Shown: positions 6,582 through 13,639, counted from the stretch's first letter. The stretch is DNA of 14,049 bases from Piscinibacter sp050175855 (GCF_050175855.1 NZ_JBFXIO010000087.1:1-14049); one strand, 5' to 3'. The notes: generated by a model not told the origin, from the sequence alone. Made by a program: numbers and translations.

Positions 6582-7466
6582 TCAGGCCCAGTACACCACG
6601 ATGTATAGACCGAGCCACACCACGTCGACGAAGTGCCAGTACCACGCGGCGCCCTCGAAGCCGAAGTGGCGCTGCGGCGTGAAGTGGCCCTTCATCAGGC
6701 GAATGGTGATGAACAGCAGCATCAGCATGCCGACGAACACATGGAAACCGTGGAAGCCGGTGAGCATGAAGAAGGTCGAGCCGAATGCACCGGAGCTGAG
6801 CTTGAGGTTCAGGTCGCGGTAGGCGTGCATGTACTCGTAGCCCTGCACGACCAGGAAGGTGGCGCCCAGCAGCACGGTGATCCACATCCAAAAGATCGTC
6901 TTGCTGCGCTTGTCGGCGATCAGCGCATGGTGCGCGATGGTCAGGGTAACGCCCGAGGTCAGCAGCAACAGCGTATTGATCGTCGGCAGCGGCCACGGGC
7001 CGATGGTCTGGAACGGCTCGACGATGCCGGCCGGCGAGCCGGTGGCGCCCGGCGCGCTGCTCGGCCACACGGCCTTGAAGTCGGGCCACAGCAGCGCATT
7101 CTCCAGGCTGCCGAGGTTGGGCAGCGCGTGCAGCCGCGTCCAGTACAGCGCGCCGAAGAAGGCGGCGAAGAACATCACCTCCGAGAAGATGAACCAGCTC
7201 ATGCTCCAGCGGAAGGAGACATCGATGCGGTCGCTGTACAGGCCGCCTTCGCTCTCGGCGATCGCGGTGCGGAACCAGCCCTGCATCACGAAGGCCCACA
7301 TCGCCAGGCCGAACAGCGTGACCCAGGCACCCCAGCCGTGCCCGTTCACCCATTGGCCGGCGCCCAGGATGACCAAGAACAGGCCGGCGGCGGTGAGCAC
7401 CGGAAAGCGCGAGGGCGCCGGGACAAAGTAGTAGGGCGTCTGCCCGTGGTGTGTCGCTGCCGACAT
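6582..7466 (-). CDS. coxC: Cytochrome c oxidase subunit III
   Basis: Seven-helix inner-membrane subunit that stabilises the oxidase core and lines the proton and oxygen access region; also named ctaE. The 294-residue sequence has the conserved SWFIFSEVMFFAAFFGALYW (90-109), with the Glu of the lipid-facing cavity. GFHGFHVFVGMLML (237-250) and WYWHFVDVVWLGLYIVVYW (275-293) close the protein. The length is somewhat above mitochondrial COX3 because of a Pro/Gly-rich loop at about 115-160. GAGGAG just before ATG 7466 is a strong ribosome site. It is the last gene of the minus-strand cox block, 29 bp after the DUF2970 stop. Confidence 0.97.
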   Translation of the reverse strand: MSAATHHGQTPYYFVPAPSRFPVLTAAGLFLVILGAGQWVNGHGWGAWVTLFGLAMWAFVMQGWFRTAIAESEGGLYSDRIDVSFRWSMSWFIFSEVMFFAAFFGALYWTRLHALPNLGSLENALLWPDFKAVWPSSAPGATGSPAGIVEPFQTIGPWPLPTINTLLLLTSGVTLTIAHHALIADKRSKTIFWMWITVLLGATFLVVQGYEYMHAYRDLNLKLSSGAFGSTFFMLTGFHGFHVFVGMLMLLFITIRLMKGHFTPQRHFGFEGAAWYWHFVDVVWLGLYIVVYWA

Positions 7467-7495
7467 GGGTTCTCCTCAGGGTCCTATTCAGTTTT

Positions 7496-7726
7496 CTACG
7501 TCGCCACTCCGCTGGCGATGATCCAATTCACGACAAGCACCAGCACGCCGATGAAGACGATCGCGCCGATGACACCGGCGATGATCACGTGCACCGGGTT
7601 GAGCTGGGCCACGTCCTGCTCGTAGTCGCGCGACTTGCGCACGCCGAAGAACGACCAGGCCACGGCCTTCATCGTCTGCAGGAACGAGCCCCTGCGCTGC
7701 ACCGCTTGCTTGAGGTCGCCGCTCAC
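7496..7726 (-). CDS. DUF2970 single-pass membrane protein
   Basis: A 76-residue protein with an amphipathic N-terminus, the conserved AWSFFGVRKSRDYEQDV (23-39) and one membrane helix at about 46-70. This pattern is that of DUF2970, commonly found between ctaG and coxC in betaproteobacteria. Its role is unknown, with oxidase assembly or stabilisation the natural guess from context. The start is taken as GTG 7726, which overlaps the ctaG stop by 4 bp (GTGA) and implies translational coupling. An internal ATG 18 codons later would cut into the conserved region. Confidence 0.85.
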   Translation of the reverse strand: MSGDLKQAVQRRGSFLQTMKAVAWSFFGVRKSRDYEQDVAQLNPVHVIIAGVIGAIVFIGVLVLVVNWIIASGVAT

Positions 7727-8310
7727 AGTGTCGGCTCCGCAGGCGTCTTGCCGCCCACCTCGAAGAAGGTGTACGACAGCGTGATCGTGCGCACGTCGCG
7801 CGGCAGCTTCGGGTCGACGATGAAGACGACCGGCCACTGCTTGCTCTCGCCGGGCTGCAGCAGGTATTCGTTGAAGCAGAAGCACTCGAGCTTGTTGAAG
7901 TGCGCCATCGCCTGGCGCGGCGCATAGCTCGGGATGGCCTGCGCGGCCATGGCGCGGTTCTGCACGTTCTTGAACTCGTACATCACCGTGGCCATCTCGC
8001 CGGGGTGGACGTCGATCGAGCGCATCGCCGGCTTGAACTCCCACGGGCCGCGCACGTTGGCGTCGAACTCGATGGTCACGATGCGGCTCGTGTCGACCTG
8101 CGTGTTCTGCGACTTCGGCGCGTTGCCCGGTACCTTGCGCTCGGCCACCGACAGCACGTTGATGCCCAGCGCATTGCAGATCGCCCGGTACATCGGCACC
8201 AGCGCATAGCCGAAGCCGAACATCAGCGCGGCGATGACGACGAGCTTGCCGACCATGCGCAGGTTGTCGCTGCGCAGGGTCGGGTCGGCGTCGTGCGGGC
8301 TGGCGCTCAT
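7723..8310 (-). CDS. ctaG: Cytochrome c oxidase assembly protein CtaG (Cox11)
   Basis: Membrane-anchored periplasmic copper chaperone needed to form the CuB centre in subunit I. The 195-residue protein has a short cytosolic N-terminus, one helix at about 20-41 (GKLVVIAALMFGFGYALVP), then the PMYRAICNALG motif with the conserved Cys45. The immunoglobulin-like domain carries the copper site ECFCFNEYLLQPGE (C143, C145) and ends in LSYTFFEV. YAPRQAMAHFNKL is also family-typical. It lies between the 38-residue small protein (16-bp gap) and the DUF2970 gene (4-bp overlap), within the cox block. Confidence 0.96.
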   Translation of the reverse strand: MSASPHDADPTLRSDNLRMVGKLVVIAALMFGFGYALVPMYRAICNALGINVLSVAERKVPGNAPKSQNTQVDTSRIVTIEFDANVRGPWEFKPAMRSIDVHPGEMATVMYEFKNVQNRAMAAQAIPSYAPRQAMAHFNKLECFCFNEYLLQPGESKQWPVVFIVDPKLPRDVRTITLSYTFFEVGGKTPAEPTL

Positions 8311-8326
8311 GGGTACCGCCGTGGGA

Positions 8327-8443
8327 TCAGTTCGTGCCGAGCAGCGCGATCTTGGCCACGAAGCCGACGAACAGCGCCAGCGCCACCGAGGCGAGGATCA
8401 GCCCGAGCCGCAGATTGGCCTTCTTCTGTTCTTCGGTCTTCAT
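8327..8443 (-). CDS. Cytochrome oxidase small assembly protein (38 residues)
   Basis: A very short ORF with a charged N-terminus (MKTEEQKKANLRLG) and one membrane helix at about 13-34 (LILASVALALFVGFVAKI), ending LLGTN. It fills the gap between coxA and ctaG exactly, starting 7 bp after the coxA stop and ending 16 bp before the ctaG start. Burkholderiales annotations recognise a tiny protein of this kind here as cytochrome oxidase small assembly protein. A Shine-Dalgarno is present only as a weak GAGAGA. Function is inferred from position and topology. Confidence 0.78.
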   Translation of the reverse strand: MKTEEQKKANLRLGLILASVALALFVGFVAKIALLGTN

Positions 8444-8450
8444 GTGTCTC

Positions 8451-10082
8451 TCAGCCCATCACCTTGGTGGCCGACGGGTTCAGCAGCGGCGGGGTCTCGA
8501 AGGTGTGGAACGGCGCCGGCGACGGCACTTCCCACTCCAGGCCCTCGGCGCCTTCCCACGGCTTCTGCGGGGCCTTCTCGCCCTTGCCGCGCATCATCGG
8601 CACGACGACGAAGAAGAAGAAGTACACCTGCATCAGGCCGAAGCCGAACGCGCCCACCGAGGCGATCGCGTTGAAGTCGGCGAACTGCATCGGGTAGTCG
8701 GCATAACGACGCGGCATGCCGGCCAGCCCGAGGAAGTGCATCGGGAAGAAGGTGATGTTGAAGAAGATCAGCGAACCCCAGAAGTGGATCTTGCCGCGCG
8801 TCTCGGAGTACATCACGCCGGTCCACTTCGGTCCCCAGTAGTACACGCCGGCGAAGAGGGCGTACAGCGAGCCGGCCACCAGCACGTAGTGGAAATGCGC
8901 CACCACGTAGTAGGTGTCCTGGATCTGGATGTCGATCGGCGCCATCGCGCAGATCAGGCCGGTGAAGCCGCCCATAGTGAACACGAAGATGAAGCCCACG
9001 GCCCACAGCATCGGGGTCTCGAAGGTCATCGAGCCGCGCCACATCGTGGCGATCCAGTTGAACACCTTCACGCCGGTGGGCACCGCGATCAGCATCGTCG
9101 CGTACATGAAGAACAGCTGGCCCGTCACCGGCATGCCGGTGGTGAACATGTGGTGCGCCCAGACGATGAACGACAGGATCGCGATCGAGGCCGTGGCGTA
9201 CACCATCGAGGTGTAGCCGAACAGCGGCTTGCGGGCGAAGGCCGGGATGATCGCGCTGACGATGCCGAACGCCGGCAGGATCATGATGTAGACCTCGGGG
9301 TGCCCGAAGAACCAGAAGATGTGCTGGTACATCACCGGGTCGCCGCCGCCGGCCGGGTTGAAGAAGTGCGTGCCGAAGTGGCGGTCGGTCAGCGTCATCG
9401 TGATCGCGCCGGCCAGCACGGGCATCACCGCGATCAGCAGGTAGGCGGTGATCAGCCAGGTCCAGCAGAAAAGCGGCATCTTCATCAGCGTCATGCGCGG
9501 GGCGCGCATGTTCAGGATCGTGACGATGATGTTGATCGAGCCCATGATCGAGCTGGCACCCATGATGTGCATCGCGAAGATGCCGGCGTCCATGCTCGGG
9601 CCCATCTGCAGCGTCAGCGGCGCGTAGAGCGTCCAGCCGGCCGCCGGTGCACCGCCCGGCATGAAGAACGAACCGACGAGCATCAGCGCCGCCGGGATCA
9701 GCAGCCAGAAGCTCAGGTTGTTCATGCGCGCGAAGGCCATGTCGCTCGCGCCGATCTGCAGCGGGATCATCCAGTTCGCGAAGCCGACGAAGGCCGGCAT
9801 GATCGCGCCGAACACCATGATCAGGCCGTGCATGGTGGTCAGCTGGTTGAACAGCTGCGGGTTGACGATCTGCAGGCCGGGCTGGAACAGCTCGGCGCGG
9901 ATCAGCAGCGCGAGCACGCCACCGACCATCAGCATCGCGAACGAGAACAGCAGGTACATCGTGCCGATGTCCTTGTGGTTCGTCGCATACAGCCAGCGGC
10001 GCCAGCCATGCGGCGCGTGGTGGTCGTGATCGTGGGCGTGGTCGCCGTGGTGGGCGCCGTGGTGGTCGATGACTGCGCTCAT
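8451..10082 (-). CDS. coxA: Cytochrome c oxidase subunit I (aa3 type)
   Basis: Catalytic subunit that reduces oxygen to water and pumps protons; also named ctaD. The 543-residue protein has twelve membrane helices. Expected ligands are present: H85 (MHGLIM) and H398 for heme a, H396 for heme a3 (AHFHYV), and H261, H310 and H311 for CuB, with the cross-linked Tyr265 in GHPEVY. The D-channel (D114, N121, E263) and K-channel Lys339 (PTGVKVF) mark an A1-type pump. The first 25 residues contain ten histidines, an extension lacking in many homologues. AAGGAA before ATG 10082 is the ribosome site. It follows coxB by 24 bp. Confidence 0.98.
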   Translation of the reverse strand: MSAVIDHHGAHHGDHAHDHDHHAPHGWRRWLYATNHKDIGTMYLLFSFAMLMVGGVLALLIRAELFQPGLQIVNPQLFNQLTTMHGLIMVFGAIMPAFVGFANWMIPLQIGASDMAFARMNNLSFWLLIPAALMLVGSFFMPGGAPAAGWTLYAPLTLQMGPSMDAGIFAMHIMGASSIMGSINIIVTILNMRAPRMTLMKMPLFCWTWLITAYLLIAVMPVLAGAITMTLTDRHFGTHFFNPAGGGDPVMYQHIFWFFGHPEVYIMILPAFGIVSAIIPAFARKPLFGYTSMVYATASIAILSFIVWAHHMFTTGMPVTGQLFFMYATMLIAVPTGVKVFNWIATMWRGSMTFETPMLWAVGFIFVFTMGGFTGLICAMAPIDIQIQDTYYVVAHFHYVLVAGSLYALFAGVYYWGPKWTGVMYSETRGKIHFWGSLIFFNITFFPMHFLGLAGMPRRYADYPMQFADFNAIASVGAFGFGLMQVYFFFFVVVPMMRGKGEKAPQKPWEGAEGLEWEVPSPAPFHTFETPPLLNPSATKVMG

Positions 10083-10106
10083 GACGTTTCCTTCAGATTC
10101 GACGGA

Positions 10107-11282
10107 TTACTTGCGGGCGGCGAGCACGTCCGCCGGCTGCACCACCTGGCCGGTCTTGTTCGACCAGCTGTTCTTCGTGTAGGTGATCACCGCGGCGATC
10201 TCGGTGTCGGACAGCTGCTTCCAGGCCGGCATGGCGCCGTTGTTCTGGCCGTTGAGCAGCACCGCGATCTGCTTGGTCTTGTCGGCATCGAGCACGACGG
10301 GTGAGCCATCGACCGGCTTGATCGGGCCGGCGCCCTTGCCGTTGGCCTGGTGGCAGGCCGCGCAATTGGCGGCGTAGACCTTCTCGCCGCGCTCGACCAG
10401 GGCCGCGAGCTCCCAGACCTTGTTGGGATCATCCGCCGCGGCGGCCATTTCCTTCTTCTTGCCGTCGACCCACTTGCTGTACTCCTCCTTCGAGAGCACC
10501 TTCACGTGGATGGGCATGTAGGCGTGTTCCTTGCCGCACAGCTCGGCGCACTGGCCGTAGAAGTCGCCGGTCTTCTCGGCGCGGAACCAGGTGTCGCGCA
10601 CGAAGCCGGGGATCGCGTCCTGCTTGACGCCGAAGGCCGGCACCATCCAGGCGTGGATCACGTCGTTGGCGGTGGTGATGATGCGCACCTTGGTGTCCAC
10701 CGGCACGACCAGCGGGTTGTCGACCTTCAGCAGGTAGTCGTCGGTCGGCGGCGGCTTGCCGCTGTTGGACATCTCGCGGTGCGTGACGTCGAGCGTGGAC
10801 AGGAAGCCGATGCCCTCGCCCTCGCCCTTCAGGTAGTCGTAACCCCACTTCCACTGGTAGCCGGTGGCCTTGATGGTGAGGTCGGCGGCGCTGGTGTCCT
10901 TCATCGCGACGACGACCTTGGTGGCCGGCAGCGCCATCGCGATCACGATCAGCAGCGGCACGATGGTCCAGATGATCTCGACCGTGGTGCTCTCGTGGAA
11001 GTTGGCGGCCTTGGCGCCCTTGCTCCTGCGGTGCTTGAAGACCGAATAGAACATCACGCCGAAGACGCCGATGAAGATCACCGTGCAGATCACCAGCATG
11101 AAGTAGTGCAGCCACTGCTGTTCGGCGGCGATCTTCGTGACCGGCGGATGCAGGTCGAGCTGGTTGACGGCCGGGCCGCCCGGCAGGCTGTTGACAGCCA
11201 GCGCGGCCTGCGTGGCCAGCGTCGCACCGGCCGTGACGGCCAGCCGCGCCAGCGTCGCGCGGAGTGATTTGATCGTCTTCAT
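10107..11282 (-). CDS. coxB: Cytochrome c oxidase subunit II with fused cytochrome c domain (caa3-like)
   Basis: Subunit II accepts electrons at its CuA centre and passes them to subunit I; also named ctaC. The 391 residues comprise a signal peptide ending ALA at about 29, two helices (about 58-80 and 102-122), and a periplasmic cupredoxin domain. CuA ligands are H210 (VIHAWMVPAFG) and C245, C249, H253 and M256 in QCAELCGKEHAYM. The aromatic patch is GYQWKWGYDY. A C-terminal class I cytochrome c domain follows, with the heme site CAACH (307-311) and probable axial Met351 (GAMPAW), so this is a caa3-type fusion. ATG 11282 is chosen; a GTG three codons earlier is possible. It lies 26 bp after the DUF2244 stop. 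Confidence 0.97.
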   Translation of the reverse strand: MKTIKSLRATLARLAVTAGATLATQAALAVNSLPGGPAVNQLDLHPPVTKIAAEQQWLHYFMLVICTVIFIGVFGVMFYSVFKHRRSKGAKAANFHESTTVEIIWTIVPLLIVIAMALPATKVVVAMKDTSAADLTIKATGYQWKWGYDYLKGEGEGIGFLSTLDVTHREMSNSGKPPPTDDYLLKVDNPLVVPVDTKVRIITTANDVIHAWMVPAFGVKQDAIPGFVRDTWFRAEKTGDFYGQCAELCGKEHAYMPIHVKVLSKEEYSKWVDGKKKEMAAAADDPNKVWELAALVERGEKVYAANCAACHQANGKGAGPIKPVDGSPVVLDADKTKQIAVLLNGQNNGAMPAWKQLSDTEIAAVITYTKNSWSNKTGQVVQPADVLAARK

Positions 11283-11308
11283 CGTTTTCACGTCTGTTTT
11301 GAGCCCGT

Positions 11309-11869
11309 TCAAGCCGTACCGGGCACGAAGCCCTGCACGTCTCCTCGCCGCGCCAGCGCCCACCGCATCTCGTCGGCGAGCTGCCCGCGCAGCTCGGGGC
11401 GCACGAAGCGCCCCACCACCACCTTCTTCCCCCGCTCCGACAGCTCGATCAGCGAGCCGTCGCCTCGCGTGGATGCCACCCTCACCCACTCGGTGCAGAA
11501 CTCGCACCGCTCGGTGCGCGGACCGCAGGCCCGCTCCACCATCAACCTGCCGCCTTGCAGCCGGATGCTCTCGCGGTCCGTCGCGTGCCGCGCATGCACC
11601 AGCAGTGCCAAACCAACTGCGAGCACCTCCAGCCAGGCGAAGGGCATGACCAGCTTCGCCCCCAGCCACCAGAATATTCCGGCGATGGCCAGCGAAACGC
11701 CGCTCAGCCCCAGGTAAAACCCCAACATCTGCCTCGGCGTCAGACTGCAGTTGCGCCGAAGATCCCACCGCACCGAGCACTCGCCCGCTTCGGCCTGGCA
11801 GGCCTGCCCGAAGCGCAGGCGGCTCGTGGCGGCCTGCGTCGGCGTTGAAGTCGGGTCGTCGAACGACAT
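11309..11869 (-). CDS. DUF2244 domain membrane protein
   Basis: A 186-residue protein with two membrane helices (about 47-69 and 73-92) and a soluble C-terminal region. WDLRRNCSLTPRQMLGFYLGL (35-55) and the ESIRLQGGRLMVER segment match the DUF2244 family, which commonly sits beside cytochrome c oxidase genes in alpha- and betaproteobacteria. No catalytic residues can be pointed out and the biochemical role is unknown. It is the first gene of the cox block. The 75 bp before it separate it from the bioC-like gene and contain a hairpin, but I find no convincing promoter there. Confidence 0.82.
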   Translation of the reverse strand: MSFDDPTSTPTQAATSRLRFGQACQAEAGECSVRWDLRRNCSLTPRQMLGFYLGLSGVSLAIAGIFWWLGAKLVMPFAWLEVLAVGLALLVHARHATDRESIRLQGGRLMVERACGPRTERCEFCTEWVRVASTRGDGSLIELSERGKKVVVGRFVRPELRGQLADEMRWALARRGDVQGFVPGTA

Positions 11870-11903
11870 GCTTGCTTACGTACTGCTGACAGCGCTGCGC
11901 TCG

Positions 11904-11927
11904 AAGCACGTCGATCCGACGGTGCTT
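11904..11927. other. Inverted repeat between the bioC-like and DUF2244 genes
   Basis: AAGCACGTCG (11904-11913) pairs with CGACgGTGCTT (11917-11927) around a 3-nt loop, with one bulged base and ten pairs. It lies just downstream of the bioC-like stop and about 35 bp before the DUF2244 start. No T-tract follows on the minus strand. It could be a weak terminator, an operator for the cox block or an mRNA structure; position does not decide. Confidence 0.4.
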
Positions 11928-11944
11928 TGATCAACTACAAGAGT

Positions 11945-12868
11945 TTAGCGCACCGGCTTGTCGTTCCGACCTCGGATCAACGCGCGCATGTCGTCCAGCG
12001 GCACGCTCGTCACGTCTGAGACGCGTGCGCGCGGTGCGGCACGGAAGGCATGGCCATAGGCCACCTCGAAGCTCATCGAGATGCGGCCCTGTGCATCGGC
12101 CAGCGCGTTGAGCTCGCTCAAGAGTCGCGCGCGCCAGCGCGGCGTGCGCAGGCCGGCGTGGCGGCGCGGCGACGCGTTGGCGCCCAGGCTGCGCAGTTCG
12201 GCCAGCAGCGATTCGGCATCGCGCCACTGCAGCGTGATCACCTCCTGGTCCATCACCGGGTCGGCGAAGCCGGCGTGGACCAGCATGTCACCGAGGTCGT
12301 GCATGTCGACGAAGGTGGGCGTGGCCGCACCCCAGCCGAGGCGCTCGTGGAGCGCACGCAGTTCGCGCAGCGTGCCGGGGCCGAGGCAGGAGAACATCAC
12401 GAAGCCGTCGACGTCGAGCGAGTGCTGCCAGCGCGCGAACAGGGCCGGCGGGTCGGCCACCGCGTGCAGCATCATGTTGGCCCAGACGAACTGCGCGCTT
12501 GCCGGCAACGGATCGCCTTCGGTGATCACCCGTGGCACCGGCGACTGCCAGCGCCGGGCCGACCACCAGGGCCGATGGTTCGCCGCTTCACTGCGCAAGC
12601 GCAGCGCCTCGTCGGGCTCGACCACGATGCGCTGCGCCTGCGGATAGGCCTCGTCGAGCAGCTCACCTCCGGCGCCCAGCCAGCCCCACCAGTCGATCAA
12701 GGTTGCGGGCCGCAGTCGGATGATCGCGAGGCGTTCGGCCATGCGGCGCGCCACTTCGCGATGCAGCCAGGGGGGTTCGGCTTCGCGCGCCAGGCGGCGC
12801 AACGCGGACCGCACGGCCACGGCATCCAGCCCTCGCGAAGAGGCTTCGGGGGCAGGCGCGTCGCTCAT
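11945..12868 (-). CDS. BioC-like SAM-dependent methyltransferase
   Basis: A 307-residue class I methyltransferase-like protein. The N-terminal helix RSALRRLAREAEPPWLHREVARRMAERL (about 20-47) resembles the BioC lead-in to the Rossmann fold. TLIDWWGWLGAGGELLDEAY (56-75) sits where motif I belongs, followed by an acidic VVEPDEAL and by FVWANMMLHAVADPPALFARW, comparable to the BioC segment after motif III. BioC methylates malonyl-ACP to start pimelate synthesis for biotin. Motif I here lacks the usual D-x-G-C-G-x-G, so BioC activity is uncertain. ATG 12868 is divergent from comF and may be almost leaderless. Nothing else in the window is a biotin gene. Confidence 0.7.
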   Translation of the reverse strand: MSDAPAPEASSRGLDAVAVRSALRRLAREAEPPWLHREVARRMAERLAIIRLRPATLIDWWGWLGAGGELLDEAYPQAQRIVVEPDEALRLRSEAANHRPWWSARRWQSPVPRVITEGDPLPASAQFVWANMMLHAVADPPALFARWQHSLDVDGFVMFSCLGPGTLRELRALHERLGWGAATPTFVDMHDLGDMLVHAGFADPVMDQEVITLQWRDAESLLAELRSLGANASPRRHAGLRTPRWRARLLSELNALADAQGRISMSFEVAYGHAFRAAPRARVSDVTSVPLDDMRALIRGRNDKPVR

Positions 12869-12876
12869 GGGCGGGC

Positions 12877-12884
12877 AGTATATT
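12877..12884. promoter_or_regulatory. Overlapping divergent -10 hexamers of the bioC-like gene and comF
   Basis: The 8-bp AGTATATT contains TATACT on the minus strand (12882-12877) and TATATT on the plus strand (12879-12884). They end 8 nt before the bioC-like ATG and 6 nt before the comF GTG respectively. Both would produce leaderless or near-leaderless mRNAs. No good -35 hexamers are found at 16-18 bp, so strength is uncertain. Confidence 0.45.
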
Positions 12885-12890
12885 GAGCCG

Positions 12891-13589
12891 GTGTCGATCG
12901 CCGCGAAGCTCGCAGCCCTGCCCGGCCAATGCAGTCTGTGCCACGACTGGGGCCGGGGTGCGCTGTGCACCGCTTGCCGGGCGCTGGTGGCAGTGCGGCC
13001 GCGCTGCCGGCGCTGCGCGATTGCGGTTCCCGCGGGCCAGGCGCTGTGTGGCGCGTGCGTTCGCGAACCGCCGCCGTTCGAGCACACCGTCGCGACCCTC
13101 GACTACGTCGCGCCCTGGGACGGCCTGATCCGGCACTTCAAGTTCCACGGCCAAGCCGAACTCGCCATGCCGCTGGCCGGGCTGCTGCGCGATGCGCTGG
13201 CCCGCGCGGGCATCGACGCGACCACCGCCGATCGGGTTCTGCCTGCACCGCTGAGCGACACCCGCCTGCGAGAGCGCGGCTTCAACCAATCGTGGGAGAT
13301 CGCGCGCCGCCTCGGGCCGCGCGCCGATCCGGCCCTGCTGCTGCGCATCCGCGACACGCCGCACCAGGCCGACCTGCCGCTGGAGCGGCGCGCCGCCAAC
13401 GTGCGTGGCGCGTTCGCCGTCGAGCCGCTTCGCCGCAGCGAACTCGAAGGCCGCAGCATCGCCCTGGTCGACGACGTGCTGACCACCGGCGCGACCGCCG
13501 CCGAGATGGCACGCACGCTGCTCGAGGCGGGCGCGGCACGCGTGCAGCTGTGGGTGCTGGCGCGCACGCCGGCACCCGGCTCGGCCTGA
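12891..13589 (+). CDS. comF: ComF family phosphoribosyltransferase-like protein
   Basis: ComF proteins have a zinc-finger N-terminus and a phosphoribosyltransferase-like domain. They are linked to DNA uptake in naturally competent bacteria. With GTG 12891 the protein has 232 residues. Four Cys pairs are visible: CSLC (14/17), CTAC (26/29), CRRC (39/42) and CGAC (53/56). RHFKFHG (81-87) and RLRERGFNQ (125-133) are family motifs, and the phosphoribosyl-diphosphate loop is VDDVLTTGAT (193-202). GTG is preferred because it gives about 13 residues before the first Cys, as in relatives, and follows a TATATT hexamer. In-frame ATG 12867 would add eight residues and overlap the divergent gene's start. 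Confidence 0.9.
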   Translation: MSIAAKLAALPGQCSLCHDWGRGALCTACRALVAVRPRCRRCAIAVPAGQALCGACVREPPPFEHTVATLDYVAPWDGLIRHFKFHGQAELAMPLAGLLRDALARAGIDATTADRVLPAPLSDTRLRERGFNQSWEIARRLGPRADPALLLRIRDTPHQADLPLERRAANVRGAFAVEPLRRSELEGRSIALVDDVLTTGATAAEMARTLLEAGAARVQLWVLARTPAPGSA

Positions 13590-13602
13590 GTCCGGCGCGA
13601 TC

Positions 13603-13626
13603 CCTTCGCCGATATACCTTCGCCGA
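13603..13626 (+). repeat. 10-bp tandem direct repeat upstream of trmL
   Basis: CCTTCGCCGA occurs at 13603-13612 and again at 13617-13626, separated by TATA (period 14 bp). The second copy is also the left arm of the hairpin before trmL. A repeated protein-binding half-site or a chance duplication would both fit. Confidence 0.5.
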
Positions 13627-13635
13627 CAATCGGCG
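13621..13635 (+). promoter_or_regulatory. Small stem-loop and candidate -10 directly before trmL
   Basis: CGCCGA and TCGGCG form a perfect 6-bp stem with a CAA loop, ending 4 nt before the trmL ATG. GACAAT (13625-13630) in the same place is a TATAAT-like hexamer 9 nt before the ATG; TATACC at 13613-13618 is an alternative. No Shine-Dalgarno is present. It could be a promoter, a weak comF terminator or a structure that hides the trmL start. Confidence 0.35.
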
Positions 13636-13639
13636 CGCC

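Noticed and set aside
8334..10304. 656-codon plus-strand open frame across coxA
   Set aside because: It is the reverse-strand shadow of coxA. The product is rich in His, Arg and Asp with no domain, and the real gene has every catalytic residue.
10107..11909. 600-codon minus-strand frame that would extend coxB upstream
   Set aside because: The extra N-terminal part is the out-of-frame shadow of the DUF2244 gene. The true coxB begins at its signal peptide (11282).
11926..11933. TTGATCAA as an FNR/ANR site for oxidase control
   Set aside because: The FNR consensus needs TTGAT-N4-ATCAA. Here the half-sites overlap with no spacer, so it is only a short palindrome.
12867..12869. ATG 12867 as the comF start
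   Set aside because: It would overlap the divergent gene's start codon and put the promoter inside that gene. GTG 12891 matches the usual distance to the first zinc-finger Cys.
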